From positions 281,103 through 345,102 of the forward strand of contig NZ_GG704780.1 in the NCBI RefSeq assembly GCF_000160535.1: a DNA stretch of 64,000 nt, written 5' to 3'. Positions within the stretch are counted from its first letter, which is position 1. Every line of letters begins with the position of its first letter. The DNA is from Hallella bergensis DSM 17361. GTDB taxonomy: Bacteria > Bacteroidota > Bacteroidia > Bacteroidales > Bacteroidaceae. A program made the position numbers and the translations under genes. The notes under the pieces are model-generated. The model was given only the letters and a program-made list of their open reading frames with translations, was not told the DNA's origin and searched no databases. Shown here piece by piece: positions 60,511-64,000 of this stretch.

Positions 60511-62007
60511 ATGGAAAAACAAGCAAGCGATAATTCCTATTCCCACATATTAAAATATACAGGTCTGTTCGGTGGTGTTCAGGGGTTGAACATCCTTATC
60601 GGGCTTGTGCGCAACAAACTTGTGGCCCTGATTCTGGGGCCTGAGGGCATGGGGTTGGTGTCGCTTTTCAACTCCACCATCAAGGTAGTTTCCGACTCGA
60701 CCAACTTCGGCATCGCCATGAGTGCGGTCAAGAATATATCCGAATCCATCGAGTCGGGCGACGAAGAGCGTTTGCACCATGTCATCGGAACGGTGAGAAC
60801 CTGGAGTCTTCTTACTGCCCTGCTGGGCATGCTGCTTTGCATGGCATTGAGTCCATGGCTCAGCGACTGGACGTTTTCATGGGGCAACCACACGCTTCAC
60901 TTTGTTTTGCTCTCTCCGGTTATAGCCCTGCTGGCTGTCACGGGCGGAGAGGCTGCCATCCTCAAAGGTGGGCGACATCTGAAAGCCTTGGCCGTGGTGA
61001 GCGTTTACAACATGATTTTCGCATTGCTGTGCTCCGTGCCGCTGTTCTACTTCTTTGGTCAGGCGGGCATCGTGCCCTCGATATTCCTGATGGCGCTGAT
61101 GCAGTGTGTACTGACCATAGCCTATTCCTACAGACTCTACCGACCTTCCTTTTCCTTCTCCCGGCAGCATTTCCAGGAGGGCGAGGGCATGATCAGATTG
61201 GGATTGGCCTTTGTCTTGGCCGGAATTTTTGGTAGTGGCGCCGAGTTTGTGCTGCGTTCCTATCTAAATAATGTGGCCGGCCTTGACATTGTGGGACTCT
61301 ACAATTCTGGTTTCGTACTGACCATGACATACACAAGTATGGTGTTCTCGTCCATGGAGGCCGATTATTTCCCCCGCCTGTCGGGCATCAGGCAGTTGGG
61401 AGGAGAACTCAACCTAACCGTAAACCGGCAGATCGAGGTGTCGGTGCTGATCATTTCGCCCATGCTTGTGTTCTTCATGGTTTCCCTGCCCATCGTACTT
61501 CCATTTTTATTCAGCCGCGAGTTTCTGCCCATGCAGGGAATGATGCGACTCACCCTTCTGGCCATGTATTTCCGCGCTGTCAACCTGCCCATGGAGTATA
61601 TAGCCCTGTCGCGCGGCGATTCGCGGAGCTTTTTGTTTCTGGAGGCTGCCTATTATGTCATGTTCTTGCTGATGGTTATCCTGGGCTGGCAGTGGGGAGG
61701 ACTAACGGGTACGGGCGGAGCCCTGTTGGCATGTACCGTTGCCAACTTCCTGATGGTACTGGTATACGTGCGATGGAAATACCGCTTTTGGCTTTCCGGC
61801 GACGTGCTGACCAATACGATGGTTCAGGTTTTACTGGGTCTTGTGGCATGCTTCTTCACATTTTCGCTCACGGGCGTGACCTACTGGCTGATGGGATCGG
61901 TCATGACCTTGGCTTCACTGTTGTTTTCGATTCGGATTCTACACGCCAAGACTCATCTGTGGAACTCGCTGAAAAGCCGTTATTTCCGGCGATTCCGCAA
62001 GAAGTAG
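60511..62007 (+). CDS. Polysaccharide flippase (Wzx/O-antigen translocase type)
   Basis: A 498-residue membrane protein with about 12-14 helices, of the MOP exporter group. The N-terminus YTGLFGGVQGLNILIGLVRNK and GPEGMGLVSLFNSTIKV resemble Wzx-like O-antigen translocases of Bacteroidota. It would move undecaprenyl-linked oligosaccharides across the inner membrane, fitting the divergent transferase genes. No polymerase (Wzy) is seen here. Confidence 0.9.
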   Translation: MEKQASDNSYSHILKYTGLFGGVQGLNILIGLVRNKLVALILGPEGMGLVSLFNSTIKVVSDSTNFGIAMSAVKNISESIESGDEERLHHVIGTVRTWSLLTALLGMLLCMALSPWLSDWTFSWGNHTLHFVLLSPVIALLAVTGGEAAILKGGRHLKALAVVSVYNMIFALLCSVPLFYFFGQAGIVPSIFLMALMQCVLTIAYSYRLYRPSFSFSRQHFQEGEGMIRLGLAFVLAGIFGSGAEFVLRSYLNNVAGLDIVGLYNSGFVLTMTYTSMVFSSMEADYFPRLSGIRQLGGELNLTVNRQIEVSVLIISPMLVFFMVSLPIVLPFLFSREFLPMQGMMRLTLLAMYFRAVNLPMEYIALSRGDSRSFLFLEAAYYVMFLLMVILGWQWGGLTGTGGALLACTVANFLMVLVYVRWKYRFWLSGDVLTNTMVQVLLGLVACFFTFSLTGVTYWLMGSVMTLASLLFSIRILHAKTHLWNSLKSRYFRRFRKK

Positions 62008-62151
62008 GGCGTCTGCTCACTCCAGTTGTCGAGTGGGCTCGAAGTGACGTAGACAACCGGACTTGGGGTTTCCTGAACTGACGATATACGTATGAAAATA
62101 TCCGACAAACACCCATTTATATTTAGCTGATTTGAAAAAGAAAGTGCGATG

Positions 62152-62177
62152 GCCTGAAATTCTCCGAAATTTCAGGC
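62152..62177 (+). terminator. Terminator after the flippase gene
   Basis: GCCTGAAATT, 6-base loop, AATTTCAGGC: perfect 10-bp arms, followed by ATTTTAT and, a little later, TTTGTTTTT. It lies 145 bases past the stop. Confidence 0.75.
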
Positions 62178-62256
62178 ATTTTATAATCGTTTGTTTTTCT
62201 GGAAGTTATACTGCTTTTGTTAAAAAGTAGAGCGCACAGAGGCAGGGTGGGGTTGC

Positions 62257-62344
62257 GGTTAAGCCTTTTTCGCATCGCGAAAAGGGCTTTGTGGCCCGAT
62301 GATTAGACTTTAGTGACCTGACGTTTCAGCTTTTGTCGCAGCGC
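62257..62344. repeat. 22-base-period degenerate tandem array 5 (4 units)
   Basis: Units start at 62257, 62279, 62301 and 62323: GGTTAAGCCTTTTTCGC, GAAAAGGGCTTTGTGGC, GATTAGACTTTAGTGAC, GTTTCAGCTTTTGTCGC. A decayed fifth may follow at 62345. Units 1 and 2 also form an imperfect hairpin (AAGCCTTTTTCGC against GCGAAAAGGGCTT). Confidence 0.85.
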
Positions 62345-62507
62345 CATTGGATAGCAACGGCAGAATCACCTCATTTTTTGCACCGTCTCCCGGTTCGGAA
62401 ATTGTCAAAAAGGTGGCGTGTTTCTTTCTGTAGCATCCATGCAAGATGCCCAACTTATGGTGAAGAACATTTGACAGCTGACGGAATTGAGGAAACCTAA
62501 AGAATAT

Positions 62508-62578
62508 GGATAAAATATATAAATGTGATGACAAAAAATAAGAATAAAAGACAATTATGTGTACTTTTGTGACGATAA
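62508..62578 (+). repeat. Dispersed ~72-bp repeat, copy B
   Basis: Matches copy A (4597-4669, opposite strand) with about four substitutions and two one-base gaps. Begins GGATAAAATATATAAATG and ends GTGACGATAA. Confidence 0.8.
62562..62569 (+). promoter_or_regulatory. Predicted -7 box inside repeat copy B
   Basis: TACTTTTG, exact TAnnTTTG match, 54 bases before the ATG at 62624. Confidence 0.45.
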
Positions 62579-62623
62579 GTTACAAATAAGGTCCTGACAA
62601 CGAAACCGTCCAATAAAACGAAC

Positions 62624-63148
62624 ATGAAAGAAATACGAATTTATCAAAGCCTGCGAAAAAATATGCTTTGGGCTATCCTATGCTTTGTTTTTGCCTTAGG
62701 CGGATATTTTATTCTCACAGATGCCAGTACAAGCTGGCCAACAAAAGTATTTGGCGGCGGATTGGGAATTATATTTTTCGGTGGTGGCGGATTGTTTCTC
62801 ATTCTATCAACCGTCTATAACCGAATTCGTCAAATTCCGCTTTTAATAATCCATGAAGATAGATTGGAATTATACGAACAGGTAAAGGGATCCTATCATA
62901 CCATCTATTTTACGGATGTAAAGCGTTTTCGGTTAATAAAAATCCAATCTACCAAACTGATTGCCGTTGATTATAAGGTAACGTCATTGATACATAAGAT
63001 AGAGGAATCATCGGCTTTAACGCAGCGTATAATGGTATTGAATTTCGATGTGTCCGGAGCAATTGAAGGCCTTCCTGCTGATAATCTGACTATGAACGGG
63101 AAAAAGATATGTGACATATTAAACGAACACTTGAATCAAAATGTATGA
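62624..63148 (+). CDS. Two-helix membrane protein, STM3941-like
   Basis: A 174-residue protein: two N-terminal membrane helices (about 14-32 and 44-64, the second Gly-rich: GGGLGIIFFGGGGLFLIL) and a cytoplasmic PH-like beta domain (PLLIIHEDRLELYEQ, YHTIYFTDVKRFRLIK). It resembles STM3941-family proteins, whose function is unknown. Its base composition and position beside array 5 and repeat B suggest an accessory gene. Confidence 0.7.
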   Translation: MKEIRIYQSLRKNMLWAILCFVFALGGYFILTDASTSWPTKVFGGGLGIIFFGGGGLFLILSTVYNRIRQIPLLIIHEDRLELYEQVKGSYHTIYFTDVKRFRLIKIQSTKLIAVDYKVTSLIHKIEESSALTQRIMVLNFDVSGAIEGLPADNLTMNGKKICDILNEHLNQNV

Positions 63149-63265
63149 ATAGGCAATAGATATTTTGGCAGGAAAAAAGAAAACGAAAAATTAATCGATA
63201 AGCCATTCGTAAATTCTATCAAGATCACACATTTTAATAACCATTTTGAAATAAAAGTCAGTAAA

Positions 63266-63664
63266 ATGAATAGGAATATTTTTTCTGCAACAATAATCGT
63301 TATTTTGCTGTATACAGGTTGTAACAATGTTAATAATAGAAAGATGGCAGTGTTATCTCTTCGAGAACTACCGAACTTTGTGCAAGATACATTGAGGAAA
63401 CTACCTATAGATAAATATGGATGCTATCCTGATTTAATAGATTTCACAAATAAATTTCATTATAGAAGTACAACTATAGGTCCTTGGCAACACAAACAGA
63501 TCCTAACAGATTCCATAAATCAGGTTTCCTACTCATTCTCTTATGATACTCCCCGACCATTTATTGTCACTTCAACATTTATTGCTTTTCCAATGACCTA
63601 TGTTAATTCTCTAAATATTTTTAAATTGGATACATTGTCTTTTAGGATTGTTTATATAGAATAA
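63266..63664 (+). CDS. Small lipoprotein of unknown function
   Basis: A 132-residue lipoprotein: MNRNIFSATIIVILLYTGC with Cys19, then LRELPNFVQDTLRKLPIDKY and a beta-rich end. AT-rich compared with the core genes. No family recognised. It lies 117 bases after the STM3941-like gene. Confidence 0.65.
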   Translation: MNRNIFSATIIVILLYTGCNNVNNRKMAVLSLRELPNFVQDTLRKLPIDKYGCYPDLIDFTNKFHYRSTTIGPWQHKQILTDSINQVSYSFSYDTPRPFIVTSTFIAFPMTYVNSLNIFKLDTLSFRIVYIE

Positions 63665-63665
63665 T

Positions 63666-63795
63666 GTAATGCTACAATTGGGGGTAATAATCTAAAACAG
63701 TGGGTAATGCTCCAAATCGAGAACTTTCTCTTCCCGTAGACTTGATTTCCAGCATATTGCTTGCAGATTTCAAGTATTTTTTTGAACTTTGCCAT
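63666..63795 (-). other. Possible insertion-sequence end or decayed gene
   Basis: Three related segments GTAATGCT, GTAATAAT, GTAATGCT lie at 63666, 63684 and 63704, spaced 18-20 bases. A 47-residue minus-strand open frame (63795 to 63652, MAKFKKILEICKQYAGNQ) overlaps them. Repeated terminal motifs and a truncated frame would fit an IS end, but no transposase was identified. Confidence 0.25.
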
Positions 63796-63920
63796 GAGTT
63801 TGCGCATAGCAAAGATTTTATAACCTAATAGATTTTATACCACTAAGTTACTAAAAGGTCAACGACGTGTGCAACTTTTTACTCATACCTATCAACTTAA
63901 ATAAATTCCGCCAACGAGTT

Positions 63921-64000
63921 ATGTTTTTAAATTTAAGAAATATATTAATCATCTTCTGTTGTATGATTTGTCTTAACGCTTTTTCAATTAAAACAGATAT
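63921..64000 (+). CDS. Start of a secreted protein (cut by window edge)
   Basis: 26 codons visible from the ATG at 63921: MFLNLRNILIIFCCMICLNA, then FSIKTD. This looks like a signal peptide. The rest lies beyond the window, so the family cannot be named. Confidence 0.45.
   Translation, partial: MFLNLRNILIIFCCMICLNAFSIKTD

Larger units (their letters stand above)
62008..62623. other. 616-base intergenic region
   Basis: Holds the flippase terminator (62152-62177), the 22-base-period array 5 (62257-62344), and copy B of a dispersed repeat (62508-62578) that carries the promoter of the next gene. No gene recognised. Confidence 0.7.

Overview
The window looks like chromosomal DNA of a Bacteroidota bacterium, most likely a Prevotellaceae member (Prevotella sensu lato). 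Supporting signs: many genes follow the Bacteroidota promoter -7 box TAnnTTTG and lack Shine-Dalgarno sites; the gene families are typical (thrA-apgM-thrC, class III fructose-bisphosphatase, DUF4835, DUF4861, DUF4738, DIP1984, DUF3127, BF0631-type metalloprotease lipoprotein); type IX secretion components PorW and PorX are present; and lipoprotein signal peptides are abundant. No rRNA, tRNA, CRISPR array or complete transposon was found.

Layout. 1-3926: threonine operon thrA-apgM-thrC (minus). 3927-8279: a more accessory stretch with a long non-coding gap, a lipoprotein, an orphan insertion-sequence OrfA-like gene, and a Y-family polymerase/YolD pair. 8330-12764: radical SAM protein, dipeptidyl peptidase IV, DUF4861 protein. 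12811-14984: secreted protein, HPr-kinase-like kinase, signal-peptidase-like protease and PqqD-like protein, which resembles a peptide-modification cassette. 15112-21418: dnaN, exonuclease, DUF4835, recN and a serine protease/TPR protein in one run. 22491-33898: a long minus-strand run of fbp, two glycosyltransferases, lysA, lysC, ftsE, hisIE, hisF, hisA, hisH and purU. 34107-38089: FHA protein, HU/SPOR protein, DUF4738 lipoprotein, Wza-like lipoprotein. 38269-42577: carAB. 42806-50752: metalloprotease lipoprotein, aroA, small membrane protein, porW, porX. 51027-57165: DIP1984 protein, GH10-like hydrolase, acidic-tailed protein, GH2 beta-galactosidase. 57187-62007: zinc-ribbon protein, three glycosyltransferases and a flippase (surface polysaccharide). 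62624-64000: small accessory genes and the start of a truncated secreted protein.

The most unusual structure is non-coding. Each of the five gaps longer than 400 bases holds a degenerate tandem array with an exact 22-base period (4 to 6 units): 4276-4363, 22268-22377, 35997-36084, 51760-51891 and 62257-62344. The unit is roughly GATTAAGSCTT followed by ATTCGCATSGC. I saw no such array inside genes. Separately, a block of about 72 bases near 4.6 kb reappears inverted near 62.5 kb.

Functionally, the window couples amino-acid supply (Thr, Lys, His, Arg/pyrimidine carbamoyl phosphate, chorismate) with envelope functions (polysaccharide assembly, lipoproteins, type IX secretion, exported peptidases and glycosidases). 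Promoters are called by eye from motif matches and start sites are inferred from family N-termini.
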